Notes under the pieces: generated by a model
Told to the model about the DNA's origin: nothing
The model's input: only the letters and a program-made list of their open reading frames with translations
Database searches by the model: none
Assembly (NCBI RefSeq): GCF_001026695.1
Contig: NZ_LDNB01000017.1
Span: forward strand, 466,833 to 530,832
Direction: 5' to 3'
Length of the DNA stretch: 64,000 bases
Source of the DNA: Neobacillus vireti
GTDB lineage: Bacteria; Bacillota; Bacilli; Bacillales; Cytobacillaceae
In this document: piece by piece, positions 26,879-35,036 of the stretch
How the letters are laid out: each line of letters starts with the position of its first letter
Numbering within the stretch: position 1 is the stretch's first letter
Position numbers and translations under genes: made by a program

Positions 26879-27127
26879 TTATGCTTCTCCGATTCCCATT
26901 GACAATAACAAAAAGAAGAAAAAAACCAAAGTGGCACTATTTAGGACTGCACCAATAATAATATTTGACCATTTTTTCGATAAAATGGCAAAGATAATTC
27001 CTGTTATTGATAGGATACTGAACACAAACAGGAAAATACCTGGATGTTTATTGTTTTCATTAACAAAAAATGATATTGCAATGCAGATACCAACCATTAT
27101 TATTGAAAGCCGCCCATACTTATTCAT
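26879..27127 (-). CDS. Small membrane protein, 82 residues
   Basis: Unrecognised protein with three predicted membrane helices (IIMVGICIAISFF, IFLFVFSILSITGIIFAIL, IIGAVLNSATLVFFFFLLL). AATGGAGGG precedes ATG 27127 and a good terminator follows, which supports a real single-gene unit. The pattern resembles small DUF4190-like proteins of Gram-positive bacteria, but no identifying motif is present. Confidence 0.75.
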   Translation of the reverse strand: MNKYGRLSIIMVGICIAISFFVNENNKHPGIFLFVFSILSITGIIFAILSKKWSNIIIGAVLNSATLVFFFFLLLSMGIGEA

Positions 27128-27300
27128 TTTATTCCCTCCATTTGTATATTTTATAAACGAATTATAACCTGATTTTGAAATAATTGGTAGACAAATTTAT
27201 TGTTCTGAAAGCAACAAAGTTTGCGAAAACAGCCTTTTTGTAAAACCAAATTTGCACCTTAGTGTATAAAGAAAAAGAGCTGCCAATGACAACCCTTCTT

Positions 27301-27390
27301 AATACAGATAGGTAAGGGTTTGAAATTATCTCTCCCTTTTCCCCCCGTCCACACCAGTACGAGCGGCTTTCACCGCATACGGCGTTCCAA
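27301..27390 (-). mobile_element. Relic of a group II intron 3' end (domains V-VI)
   Basis: On the minus strand the segment GCCGTATGCGGTGAAAGCCG (27366-27385) followed by CTCGTAC matches the pattern of group II intron domain V: a hairpin with a GAAA loop and the conserved GCCGTATGCGG arm. It is followed by a purine-rich stem and CCCTTACCTATC, like a domain VI/3' end. No reverse transcriptase frame remains upstream, so only a fragment survives. Basis is pattern recognition. Confidence 0.55.
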
Positions 27391-27518
27391 CTAATCCAAT
27401 TCTATTTAATCATCAACACTTCAAAAACCAAAATAAAGAAATCCTCGGCAGCTACCGCACCAGGAGTAATAATTTATTCCTCTATTTGTAAAACTAACTA
27501 AAAAAGGAGGTTTTTGAA

Positions 27519-27926
27519 TTGAAGAGGATAATTTCACTTGCTTTCTTAGGAATACTAACCACTGTTTTCACTTTAAATTTTCAATTCGTAAATGCAGCAC
27601 AAAATCAGGAGTATTGGAGCAAGTACCCAGATAACTCTGCTGCGAGTTTCAAAGAACCTGATTCGTTTTATAAGTCGCTTGATAAGAAGCAATATGCTGA
27701 ATTTGAAAATGCGAAGCTGAATATTCGAGAAAAAACCTTTTTTAAGGACATTAATAGCGTTCTTTCTCGTGCTGATCAATATGGGAAATCCAGGGTCGGC
27801 GGAGTTGGTGTTCATCCGAAAAGGCAAGTATATGTATTTGTCACCGTTTCTCCAGAAGGGAAATTGTGGACCGCTGTTTTTGACGCTGAAACAGGAAGAA
27901 AAACAAACGAAGGTCGTCAACTTTAA
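27519..27926 (+). CDS. Secreted hypothetical protein, 135 residues
   Basis: Signal peptide (residues 1-26, MKRIISLAFLGILTTVF to VNAA) followed by a small soluble domain with the core GKSRVGGVGVHPKRQVYVFV. Start TTG 27519 follows AAAGGAGG at normal spacing. No family recognised. It is preceded by the group II intron relic and followed by no clear terminator. Confidence 0.7.
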   Translation: MKRIISLAFLGILTTVFTLNFQFVNAAQNQEYWSKYPDNSAASFKEPDSFYKSLDKKQYAEFENAKLNIREKTFFKDINSVLSRADQYGKSRVGGVGVHPKRQVYVFVTVSPEGKLWTAVFDAETGRKTNEGRQL

Positions 27927-28031
27927 TGAATTAGAAAAGCTGCCAAAAAGACAGCTTGAATCTTTAACACTTGCCTCCGTTATAGCTTAAGTATATTTCT
28001 TCAAAATCTTTCACTCCAACAATGACTGAAG

Positions 28032-28352
28032 TCACGAGTGTGCGGGGTCCACCTTATGAATCTCAACTAAATCAACTTTCCAGTTAATTGATAAATATTC
28101 GTATGAAGCAGTATACGTTTTGTCTTCTTCTAATAGATTCCATGTACTTTTGCAATCAACGTTTATTTTAAACTTCTTTTTATCAAAACTATTGGGGTCA
28201 ATGACAACAATCCAATAATTGCTGTTACTTTTACCCTTTTCGAGCACTTTTATATGTGAAGTAGTATTATTTTTAAAGAAAATGTTAACTGCTGCAACTG
28301 TAATTACGGTTATAGTTGTAAGCATTAATAGAACTTTTACTGCTTTTTTCAA
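28032..28352 (-). CDS. Membrane-anchored hypothetical protein, 106 residues
   Basis: Unrecognised. A single N-terminal hydrophobic helix (LLMLTTITVITVAAVNIFF) anchors a small extracytoplasmic domain containing one cysteine and WIVVIDPNSFDKKKF. TTG 28352 follows AAAGAGGCG. The gene is convergent with the secreted protein at 27519. Confidence 0.65.
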   Translation of the reverse strand: MKKAVKVLLMLTTITVITVAAVNIFFKNNTTSHIKVLEKGKSNSNYWIVVIDPNSFDKKKFKINVDCKSTWNLLEEDKTYTASYEYLSINWKVDLVEIHKVDPAHS

Positions 28353-28705
28353 AGAAACGCCTCTTTTCTATAAATTTTTACCTAAATTCCTTGGAGATAT
28401 GAAACTTCCTTCGAGGAATTCCAAGCAATAATAGATAAACTAACCGCATTAATAACAAAACTTGCAACCTTTATATATCCAAGTAGGTCGTTTTTATATA
28501 TGATACCCACATATTTTTCCTCATTCTAACTAATTCACTAAGACCAATAATAAATCCTTCTTTTACTAAACTACTTCTTCTTTAAGTAGATTTTTCCCAA
28601 TCTCATTTTGACAATTTGCTAAAAATGATCGGTTCCTCTGCTACTATTCGACAAAAAAATGGTTAATTCCTTTTTATTGATAGGTAATTAGTAACAAAAA
28701 CCCCT
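28353..28705. other. Intergenic region without a recognised gene
   Basis: AT-rich DNA with no frame that has a plausible start and ribosome site. It borders the alkD/dinB relics and may hold further decayed coding sequence. Confidence 0.5.
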
Positions 28706-28919
28706 TCAACAGTAGCAACTCCAGCCCGCTGACATTCTCAACTCATCACCGCTTGAAATCCATTTATCAGCAGCGTCTTGTGCAATACCTGACTCTGATA
28801 AAGTTACTGCCAGGACATAATCGAACAGCATAAAAAAACCACCTCATCCATCCAACAATCAAAATCCGACTCAGTCATAGCTTTTGGGTCTGCAATAATG
28901 CCTGCAAAGTACATTCGGT
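28706..28919 (-). pseudogene. Relic of an AlkD-like DNA alkylation repair protein
   Basis: Two adjoining frames encode pieces of a DNA-alkylation-repair HEAT-like protein: DRMYFAGIIADPKAMTESDF in one frame and DYVLAVTLSESGIAQDAADK then SGDELRMSAGWSCYC in the next. A frameshift near 28825 and an early stop split them, and both ends are missing. It abuts the dinB relic with no spacer, so a deletion has fused the two. Confidence 0.75.
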
Positions 28920-29137
28920 CAAGGAATTGATGGCCAAGATCCTTGCATTTTTCTTAATTGAATAATTTGCCCCGTATGATAAGCATCATGAAGCATGATG
29001 TCGAATAATTTCCTCTCAAGTGAATGTTGGTCAAGCATTTCATCAGAAATTGTATTTAATACTTGTCTTAAATTGCGTTAAGCTTTTTCGGCACGTTCAT
29101 GAGGTTCTACATTTTTATAAAACATCCTGCTTTTAAC
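28919..29137 (-). pseudogene. Relic of a DinB-family protein
   Basis: A frame with one internal stop reads EPHERAEKA, stop, then RNLRQVLNTISDEML and HDAYHTGQIIQLRKMQGSWP. This is the C-terminal part of a DinB/DfsX four-helix metal-binding protein, with the conserved H-x3-H region. The N-terminal two thirds are gone. Confidence 0.75.
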
Positions 29138-29267
29138 CTATTAATCTTGTACAACATTTTACGGGGAAAGATACAGGTAGTATGATACACTCTAAAGGTA
29201 TCGCATTTTTCAAATAGTAATATACAAATGAATACTATATGAAACCAAAAACCAAGGAGTGATGGAT

Positions 29268-29570
29268 GTGATAAATCGTGTGAAAGAGAAATTGGAAACT
29301 GCTCTTGAAGATTGGGAAATGATGAATGATGCTGCAGAAAGTGAAAGTGAAGAATGCGCTGAACGCTTTGAAATGAATTTTTACAAGTTTATTGACGAAT
29401 TGAAGCTCTGGTATCAGCATTTAAATCAACCGCCATCAACAATCGAAGAAGCAGAAAATCTTAGCGAAATTAGAGAAATGATTGACCGCTTACCAGCACC
29501 GCTTGAACTCAACTTTTTAACAGAATTGGAGTTAATCATTGAAGGAGAAGATCGAGTACGCTTTGATTAA
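29268..29570 (+). CDS. Hypothetical helical protein, 100 residues
   Basis: Acidic, probably all-helical cytosolic protein (KEKLETALEDWEMMNDAAES start) of unknown function, similar in style to small DUFs of Bacillus. GTG 29268 is preferred because AAGGAG lies 8 bases upstream; ATG 29262 would be only 2 bases from it. A single gene followed by a repeat hairpin. Confidence 0.7.
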   Translation: MINRVKEKLETALEDWEMMNDAAESESEECAERFEMNFYKFIDELKLWYQHLNQPPSTIEEAENLSEIREMIDRLPAPLELNFLTELELIIEGEDRVRFD

Positions 29571-29596
29571 TTTTCCATTTTTCAAATAATGCTACA

Positions 29597-29650
29597 GGGA
29601 CAGTTCTCTTGGTTTTTAGTAATGTTAGTAGCGGCCAAAAGAACCGTCCC
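29597..29650. repeat. Dispersed hairpin repeat (GGGACAGTTCT / AGAACCGTCCC type)
   Basis: GGGACAGTTCTCTTGG pairs with CCAAAAGAACCGTCCC around a 22-base loop. The sequence resembles the ACGGTTCT-type extragenic hairpins I associate with Bacillus genomes. It lies between convergent genes and may act as a terminator. Confidence 0.6.
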
Positions 29651-29661
29651 CATGGATCCCC

Positions 29662-29889
29662 TTACATTCCCGTTCTATACTTTTTTTCACTTGAGGATGT
29701 ATTTTTTGAATCGCGCTTTGCTTTTTCTTCAAGTTGTTCTTCTTTTAAATCCTCTACTGGTATTGGGTCAACTGTTTGCTCACTCTTAAATTTATCAAAT
29801 AAGCTCTCATTCTCAGTTGGATATTGTTCAGGGTTGTCCATCTTCCCTTGGGAATGATGAAAATCCGGGTTTTTTTTATTCTTTTCCAT
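29662..29889 (-). CDS. Small hydrophilic protein, 75 residues
   Basis: Very polar and probably disordered, with many Lys, Glu, Asn and Ser (MEKNKKNPDFHHSQGKMDNP start). GAGGTGAGAGG precedes ATG 29889, a strong site that supports expression. It resembles unannotated small Bacillus proteins; no function assigned. Frames on the other strand here have no comparable starts. Confidence 0.6.
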   Translation of the reverse strand: MEKNKKNPDFHHSQGKMDNPEQYPTENESLFDKFKSEQTVDPIPVEDLKEEQLEEKAKRDSKNTSSSEKKYRTGM

Positions 29890-29975
29890 ATCCTCTCACC
29901 TCGGTATTTTCAATACCCTGTTCTGCAAATTAAAAACTTATTCTTTAAATGGTCGGAGCATCCATTGATAGTTCA

Positions 29976-30206
29976 TCATAACAGAATCTTATATTTGTTA
30001 AGAAGTCTATCACTTGCAAGGTTAAGATTATTTACACATTCTTTTTTTATTTCTACATCGCAAATGAAATCATTCATTAATTCATCTTTGATTTCGGAGT
30101 GAATTTCCATAACTTGATTAGATGACAGAGTTATTAAACTTTTCCTTTTTGCAAAACTCATTATTTCTCTTTCAAAATATTCAATTGAACCAAATACCAC
30201 TTTCAA
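29976..30206 (-). CDS. Small orphan protein downstream of a c-di-GMP riboswitch
   Basis: A frame of 76 residues from TTG 30206 (GGGTG about 7 bases upstream) or 61 from ATG 30161. The sequence is soluble and helical, with two cysteines (NDFICDVEIKKECVNNL); no family recognised. It is the first and only frame after the cyclic-di-GMP-I aptamer and its terminator on the same strand, so its expression is predicted to follow c-di-GMP. This context is the main reason to believe it is real. Confidence 0.5.
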   Translation of the reverse strand: MKVVFGSIEYFEREIMSFAKRKSLITLSSNQVMEIHSEIKDELMNDFICDVEIKKECVNNLNLASDRLLNKYKILL

Positions 30207-30247
30207 TCCTTACACCCACTCTTCTCTTAGTTTTTATTTTATTAAAT

Positions 30248-30275
30248 AAAAAAGCCTCCAAAAAGAGGTGGACTA
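30248..30275 (-). terminator. Intrinsic terminator of the riboswitch expression platform
   Basis: On the minus strand AGTCC pairs with GGAGGCT around a short loop and is followed by TTTTTTATTT. It is placed about 50 bases after the aptamer and about 40 bases before the regulated start codon. Confidence 0.7.
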
Positions 30276-30324
30276 ACAAACCAATCATTAAGACGTTAAA
30301 TTCAAACATTGGTATCCGTTCTTT

Positions 30325-30404
30325 TTGGCAACCCGACTATCATAGTCATAAGACCTTAGACTCGTGGCTTTGCGTCCTTTTCTTTCAAAAAGTTTGCCTT
30401 TTTC
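30325..30404 (-). promoter_or_regulatory. Cyclic di-GMP-I (GEMM) riboswitch aptamer
   Basis: On the minus strand the sequence runs GGCAAAC, a GAAA tetraloop, GGACGCAAAGCCACG, GTCTAAGG, then ATGATAGTCGGGTTGCC. These are in order the conserved elements of the GEMM-I aptamer: the P1b tetraloop, the GGACGCAAAGCC ligand-binding core, and the closing TATGATAG-CGGGTTGCC strand. P1 pairs GGCAA with TTGCC. A terminator and a small gene (29976-30206) follow, forming a complete transcriptional switch. Confidence 0.9.
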
Positions 30405-30614
30405 ATTTTTTATATCTTAATAGTAAAATCTAACCAGGAAAATTTCAATGTTTTTCGCCAAATTCCCACAAATAAATCAGGACCTAAGTCACACGAAATT
30501 TAAGTGAATACTCTCATAAAAGTACCTGCATTTAAGTTCAGAAAGCAATTAAAAGGTGTTGTGACTGGTAAATAAGGTACTCTTACTACATACAAAAAAG
30601 TAATATCCTTATTG

Positions 30615-30674
30615 TAGAAACCTGCCCGTTTCTTTAATAAAGTTCAACAAAAGAAGCGTTAATCCTTCTTAACG
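30615..30674 (-). repeat. Cassette-type hairpin repeat, partial copy J
   Basis: Plus-strand text AAACCTGCCCGTTT, TTCAACAAAAGAAGCG, TTAATCCTTCTTAACG. It shares AAGAAGCGTTAATCCTTCT with copy I at 62.9 kb. The GCACCCGTTAG end is missing. It lies 3' of the minus-strand gene 30756-31073, past that gene's terminator. Confidence 0.6.
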
Positions 30675-30697
30675 TAAAAAATGGTATATATTAAAAA

Positions 30698-30730
30698 TGC
30701 CCAAACCCATATATACCAAGGGTTTGGACA
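30698..30730 (-). terminator. Terminator of the gene at 30756
   Basis: CCAAACCC pairs with GGGTTTGG. The minus strand continues GCATTTTTAATA. Confidence 0.7.
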
Positions 30731-30755
30731 TCTATATCTCTATTCTTAATAAATC

Positions 30756-31073
30756 TTAATTTTCGTATTTGCCTTTGTCTGAATACATCCTGAATTGCTG
30801 AACAACTTTATAGTCCGTTAATTGTTTTTCTCCATGCCCAAATGAGAGTCCTCCACTACCAATATCAACTGCTGCCTTAATTGCTTGTAGAGTTGAATCA
30901 TTCCCGGCAATAATCGTTAACAAAAGCTTTGAACCCTGCCATTCATGCTCCGGTGGTTCAACCGCCATGGTGTAGCAAAAAGCGGATTGCAAAGCTTGGT
31001 CCATATAGAGTTCCACCATCTTTGGGTTTTCATTTGTCTCCTCAACTTGTTTCCAATCAATATAACTCTTCAT
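30756..31073 (-). CDS. Hypothetical protein, 105 residues
   Basis: Unrecognised soluble protein with a Gly-rich turn (VDIGSGGLSFGHGEKQL) and a tryptophan-containing N-terminus (MKSYIDWKQVEE). ATG follows GGGAGCC. It stands alone with its own terminator, then a partial hairpin repeat. No membrane helix or signal peptide. Confidence 0.65.
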   Translation of the reverse strand: MKSYIDWKQVEETNENPKMVELYMDQALQSAFCYTMAVEPPEHEWQGSKLLLTIIAGNDSTLQAIKAAVDIGSGGLSFGHGEKQLTDYKVVQQFRMYSDKGKYEN

Positions 31074-31188
31074 TTACGGCTCCCTTCTCAACACAAAAAA
31101 GGATGCCGTTTGGCGATGATGAGTCATAAATGGTAAACTCAGCAGCTTTATTATTCGAGAATTGTGATGAGTAAATTAACTTATCTAT

Positions 31189-31294
31189 TCATTTAAGAGC
31201 GTTAAGTGCTACCTTGGCAGCTTCTGCGATAAGCGCATTGTCATAGGTAGCATTCTGTGTATCGCGGCTGGATAGAACTGCGATGACTTTTACC
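31189..31294 (-). pseudogene. 3' relic of a class A beta-lactamase
   Basis: The frame reads VKVIAVLSSRDTQNATYDNA then LIAEAAKVALNALK and stops. This is the conserved C-terminus of Bacillus class A penicillinases (pattern PVVLAVLSSRDKKDAKYDDK then LIAEATKVVMKALN). All catalytic motifs are absent. The relic is joined out of frame to the end of the PBP gene at about 31288-31294 (GGTAAAAGTC), so most of a bla gene was deleted together with the PBP tail. Confidence 0.8.
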
Positions 31295-33121
31295 CGCGGC
31301 ATTGTACGGTTCGTCTTTAAAATATCCTCTCGCTGTTCCTTTGGAGCCATGGGTGACCAGCCAAAAACCTTGTTGAACCCGCTTAAGCATCTCCGCACTC
31401 ATATCCACCTGATTCAGCACCACTGGTTCGATTTCATCGATTACATTGCCTAGTTCATTACCATCCTCATTGGGTTCACGAATCTCCTTCACCAATTGGG
31501 GCTTCATCCGGTATCCTCCATTGGCAATCGTGGTAATATACTGGGCAATTTGCATCGGTGTATAGGTATCTAGTTGTCCGATGGCTATTTGAAAGTAGGT
31601 GCTTGTATTGGTTCCTTTAATTCCCGCCGTTTCATTATCAAACCCAATACCAGTCGGGATGCCCAAACCAAATTGGTTGAAATAATAGCGGATGGTTTCA
31701 ATTTTTTTCGGATCGATATTCAATGTGCCATTGGGAACATACTTGCCCCCCATAATTTCAATCGCGGTTTTCCACATATAAACGTTTGATGAACGCTCTA
31801 ATGCCTCTAAATCGGTAATTCTGTTCATGACTTGGTAAGAAGAGAAGGTTCCCGACCCCTTAAATCGCATGACTTCATCCAGCTCGGTTTCCCCGAAATC
31901 CCGGACACCGGTTTGGTATCCGGTTAATACGGTGGCCCCTTTTACAACTGACCCCTGTTCAAACGCATAAGTGAAGGTTCCCGGTGTAAAATCGGTGAAC
32001 TCCCCCGACTTCCTGTCATATACTTTTCCTGACATCGCAAGAATGCTGCCTGTTTTCGGCTCCATTGCCACAACAAAGGCAGTGTCAAGGGTATCCGTAT
32101 GCGGCTTTTGGATTGCACTTACCAACTCTTCCTGCATAATTTTTTCCACTTGAGCTTGAAACTCCATATCAATGGTCAGAACAATATCCTTGCCGCTCTT
32201 CCCTTCCGATACTGTCTCAGTACTCACCACATTTCCATTTTGATCTGTCACTGTTTTCACTTTTTCCTTTCGCCCCTGCAACACACTATCATAAAGCTCT
32301 TCAATATAACTTTTTCCGACACGGTCATTCAGTTTGTATCCTTTAGCAGTATAGTAATCTACCTTTTCTGCCGGTAGGCCTTCATCTGCACTCGTAACTT
32401 CTCCAAGCATATTCCAAAACGTTTCCCCATAGTTTCGGCCCCTCTTCCAATCAGTCGTGACATCCACTCCCGGCAGGTTATCCAGATTTTCATTGACCTT
32501 TGCAAATTCTTCCTCTGTTACATTTTCATTTTTGACCATCGTCGGGGTTAAAGCGATGGCGGACGAAAGTTTCCGGTAGATGGCCGCCAGATTTTTGTCC
32601 ATTTTCTTGAGCTCATATTCTGTAATCCGTTTCAATTTTAATTTATATAAATCCTTGTTATTCAGCTTTTCCTGTTTGTATAATTTCTCCTCCTTCTTTG
32701 TGATTAAATCAGTGCCATTGTTATGTTCTAGCAGCCAGATATCTTTCAAATCCCGATCGGTTACTTTATTGATCTCTTTATCAGTCATGACCAGGAAGGT
32801 ATTTAACTTTTTAGCCAGTTCAAGTAATTCGCCCGGCTGCGGATTTTTCGGCGGTGTATAGATAATCGCCTTTTCCGGAATATTGTAGACTACTGACTTA
32901 TGATTCGTATCATATATTTTTCCACGCGGAACGGAATAACTGACGGGCGTCACATCTGTCTTCTCTGCCTGAGCCGCATAGGCTTCCCCTTTAATAATTT
33001 GGATTACGCCGAGGCGGAGAATCAGGATAGAAAAAAGAAGAAAGACCATGAAAAAGAGACCATTCAATCTCCATCGGATTGGGTTTTTTACAATATTTTC
33101 TTTCTGCTTTTTCTGCTTCAA
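31241..33121 (-). pseudogene. Class B penicillin-binding protein lacking its KTG motif (3' deletion)
   Basis: Membrane transpeptidase homologue of 626 residues. It has an N-terminal anchor (about 18-40), a PBP dimer domain (VPRGKIYDTN), and a transpeptidase domain with the serine motif SVVK near residue 392 and SSN near 443. The third active-site motif, expected after YFKDEPYNAAGK, is replaced by 15 unrelated residues and a stop, because the gene is fused out of frame to a beta-lactamase tail. It is therefore probably inactive. TTG start at 33121, about 50 bases below a BlaI box, so it was BlaI-controlled. Confidence 0.85.
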
Positions 33122-33168
33122 AACACATCAGCCCTTTCATACTGGAGGTTTGTGTACAAGGTCGCCAA

Positions 33169-33190
33169 AATACTACATTTGTAGTATTTA
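33169..33190. promoter_or_regulatory. BlaI/MecI operator upstream of the PBP gene
   Basis: AAATACTACA-TT-TGTAGTATTT, a 22-base perfect dyad with the TACA/TGTA core recognised by BlaI-type repressors. It lies between blaR1 and the PBP start. Confidence 0.85.
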
Positions 33191-33232
33191 GCCCCAGAAA
33201 GTCCCAAAAAGGAAGGGGAATCCTTTCTGGGG
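33191..33232 (-). terminator. Hairpin after blaR1
   Basis: CCCCAGAAAG pairs with CTTTCTGGGG, with an inner CCTT/AAGG. There is no U-tract, so termination is uncertain; it could insulate the BlaI box. Confidence 0.45.
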
Positions 33233-33239
33233 TTAGTGA

Positions 33240-35036
33240 TTAATATATCTTTTTATGATGCAGGATCTGCTTGGCAATTTCCGCTGCCTTGCTTCCTTGG
33301 GCCTGCCCATCCTTATTTTGAATATTAATGGCAAAATAAAAACGATCATCACCTTTATCGACAAAGCCAATAAACCAGCCGTTTACATTCTTTCCATTAA
33401 TCGTGCCGGTTCCAGTTTTACCATATAACCGCCCATTTTTTTGCTCATCTATTAAAAGTGCCTTTTTTACCGCTTTGATATTTTCCGCATTAAAACCCCA
33501 TTGATTTTTTTCTAATTGGTATAATAATTGGACTTGTTCGATGGGTGATATTTTTAGAGAAGATTCCATCCAGTAACTATCTAAATTCCCTGAAAGATCC
33601 TCATTCCCGTATTTTATCTTGTGAAAATAATCTTGCAGCAGCTCTCTCCCAACCTCTCGATCGGTATTCTGGAAATACCAATTCACGGAACGGCTTAAGG
33701 CAGTCGCTAAATTTTGATTTTGATTCCATTCTGGAAAGGGATAAATTTTCCCATCCCAAACCTGATTATTGTTATTCGGGGAAATCACATTGGATTCCAA
33801 TGCAAGTAAGGCCGAATATATTTTATAGGTACTATCAGGAGAAATCCTCTGTTCACTCATTTCTCGATTATAAATTTGATATTGGTTTTTAGAGGAATCA
33901 AATAAAACAAAGCTGCCCTCATAGCCCTTAAAATAGGCGCTTAGATCTTCATAGACCGCATTCTTCCCGCTAAACTGATACACATCATTTTGGCTGGCAA
34001 TAACGGAGGTGATGGGAGCAAGGTATAGCACAACAATTCCTAAAACAGCACAGATGACCTTGCTTTTCCATTTCAATAATAGAGAATCTCTAGAGTAGCT
34101 TGCAATGCACTGGATTCTTTGTTTGATTTGTTTTTTTGTCCCACCTATACCTGGAGCAATCTGTTTAAGGGTACGATCATGCTTTTTATCTGCAAAACGA
34201 ATGATGGTATACCCATATTCGATATATCCGCTCTCATCCAAGAGATTTAAAACGGATGCATCACAGGCCAATTCCCGATCCATTCGAATCGTTTTTGAAG
34301 CATACCAGACGACCGGGTTAAACCAATAAATAATCTGAAACATCCACATGACGTAATTCACGAACAGATCTTTGCTTTTATGATGGTGCAGCTCGTGCAA
34401 TAACACGTATTTTAATTCATTTAACGAGAATGCTTCTCGCGTTTTGCTTGGTAAAAAAATATAGGGCTGCAAAATTCCAAACGTGATTGGCGAGGTAATA
34501 AGTGAGGTCTCCCGCAGTCTTATTTTTCTCTTCACGCCAACCATCTCTTTGCACGCTTCTAACAGTTCATTTATCTTTTGGTTCTTAACAGCAACAGCTG
34601 ACTTTTTTATTTGATAAATTTGATAGTTTGAATAAGCTGCAATCCCAATGAAAAGAATCATTCCAATAACCCAAACCGTAAAAACGGTATGGTATACGAA
34701 ATCTGGCGTTGATTTGTTCACTGAGACTGTAAAATCGTGCAATAAATCGGTGTTGGACACCTGAGAGGCACCCAATCCATTTATCCTTTCACTCGTAGAT
34801 GCAGTGTTTTTATGGAAAAAAAGTATGCTTTTCAAATATTGAGTTCCTTCTCTAAGGTGGAAATAATTCCATGGTAAAAACGAAGCAAGGATTGGAATAA
34901 AAAGAAAATACCAAATATGATAATGTGTTTTCACCGTCATATGTTTGTTCAATAGCTTTTTAATCAATAGGATTATGGAAATAAGGAGGGATACCACGAT
35001 TGTACTTACTAGAATCCGCAGTAGAATGGTATCCAT
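33240..35036 (-). CDS. blaR1: BlaR1-type beta-lactam sensor/metalloprotease
   Basis: Membrane signal transducer that is acylated by beta-lactams and triggers cleavage of BlaI. The N-terminal half has four membrane helices and the M56 zinc protease motif HELHHHKSKD near residue 217. The C-terminal extracellular penicillin-binding sensor carries STYK (about 400), SVN and KTGTG (about 538). 598 residues, full length. Its start overlaps the blaI stop by one base (TAATG). The sensor looks intact although its likely target genes are broken. Confidence 0.93.
   Translation of the reverse strand: MDTILLRILVSTIVVSLLISIILLIKKLLNKHMTVKTHYHIWYFLFIPILASFLPWNYFHLREGTQYLKSILFFHKNTASTSERINGLGASQVSNTDLLHDFTVSVNKSTPDFVYHTVFTVWVIGMILFIGIAAYSNYQIYQIKKSAVAVKNQKINELLEACKEMVGVKRKIRLRETSLITSPITFGILQPYIFLPSKTREAFSLNELKYVLLHELHHHKSKDLFVNYVMWMFQIIYWFNPVVWYASKTIRMDRELACDASVLNLLDESGYIEYGYTIIRFADKKHDRTLKQIAPGIGGTKKQIKQRIQCIASYSRDSLLLKWKSKVICAVLGIVVLYLAPITSVIASQNDVYQFSGKNAVYEDLSAYFKGYEGSFVLFDSSKNQYQIYNREMSEQRISPDSTYKIYSALLALESNVISPNNNNQVWDGKIYPFPEWNQNQNLATALSRSVNWYFQNTDREVGRELLQDYFHKIKYGNEDLSGNLDSYWMESSLKISPIEQVQLLYQLEKNQWGFNAENIKAVKKALLIDEQKNGRLYGKTGTGTINGKNVNGWFIGFVDKGDDRFYFAINIQNKDGQAQGSKAAEIAKQILHHKKIY

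Noticed and set aside
29589..30102. Three plus-strand hydrophobic frames
   Set aside because: They run antisense to the polar 75-residue gene and the riboswitch-controlled gene, or through a hairpin repeat; none has a ribosome site.
30122..30433. 103-codon plus-strand frame
   Set aside because: Antisense to the c-di-GMP riboswitch and its terminator. No ribosome site.
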